Assembly (NCBI GenBank): GCA_024275855.1
Contig: JAJRYL010000018.1
Location: 1-7,104 of the forward strand
From: Deltaproteobacteria bacterium
GTDB lineage: Bacteria > Desulfobacterota > GWC2-55-46 > JADFVP01
DNA length: 7,104 nt
Reading direction: 5' to 3'
Below are positions 7,084-7,104 of the stretch, piece by piece. The notes beneath the pieces are model-generated. The model had not been told where the DNA came from. It saw only the letters and a program-made list of their open reading frames with translations, and made no database searches. Position numbers and translations under genes: made by a program. Each line of letters starts with the position of its first letter. Positions within the stretch are counted from its first letter, which is position 1.

Positions 7084-7104
7084 AGCACAGGGTGGCTTTG
7101 TCCA

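Overview
The window is a compact bacterial chromosomal segment in which every gene lies on the + strand. It holds lipoyl synthase (lipA), a class I/II aminotransferase of the AlaC type whose frame is broken by one missing base, homoserine dehydrogenase (hom), threonine synthase (thrC), an ApgM-like alkaline-phosphatase-superfamily protein, and a small seven-helix membrane protein of unknown function. GC is moderate, and the isoleucine codon ATA is used heavily (about 60% of Ile codons in hom, counted by eye). From memory, the order aminotransferase - hom - thrC - apgM is seen in Deltaproteobacteria/Desulfobacterota such as Geobacter relatives. I infer an organism from that group or a near neighbour (for example Nitrospirota), without being able to name it.

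Layout. Bases 1-281 have no convincing gene. A seven-codon open stretch ending in a TAA at 23-25 could be the tail of an upstream gene, and there is a reasonable promoter at 189-217. lipA occupies 282-1169. Bases 1170-1422 are non-coding and contain a small hairpin (1341-1359). From 1423 to 4990 three genes are packed as an operon. The aminotransferase is split at 2081-2085. hom follows it by 10 bases, with its Shine-Dalgarno touching the aminotransferase stop. thrC overlaps hom by 14 bases, with its Shine-Dalgarno inside hom. A 167-base gap with a weak hairpin and a TATAAT box precedes the ApgM-like gene (5158-6378). A textbook intrinsic terminator (6408-6437) closes this unit, and the membrane protein (6502-7083) is therefore a separate transcription unit.

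How it fits together. Hom reduces aspartate semialdehyde to homoserine, and ThrC turns O-phosphohomoserine into threonine. The step between them, homoserine kinase, has no classical GHMP-type ThrB here. The ApgM-like gene sits where that enzyme is expected and belongs to the kind of protein that has been proposed as a non-orthologous homoserine kinase. The aminotransferase probably supplies or interconverts alanine, glutamate or aspartate for the same amino-acid block. LipA makes the lipoyl cofactor for 2-oxoacid dehydrogenases and glycine cleavage; its link to the threonine genes is only adjacency.

Most notable points: the single-base break in an otherwise intact aminotransferase, the ApgM-like candidate homoserine kinase, and the unrecognised 3+1+3 helix membrane protein that resembles PQ-loop/SWEET proteins. 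I see no mobile element, CRISPR array, tRNA or rRNA, and nothing that looks like a wholly new system.
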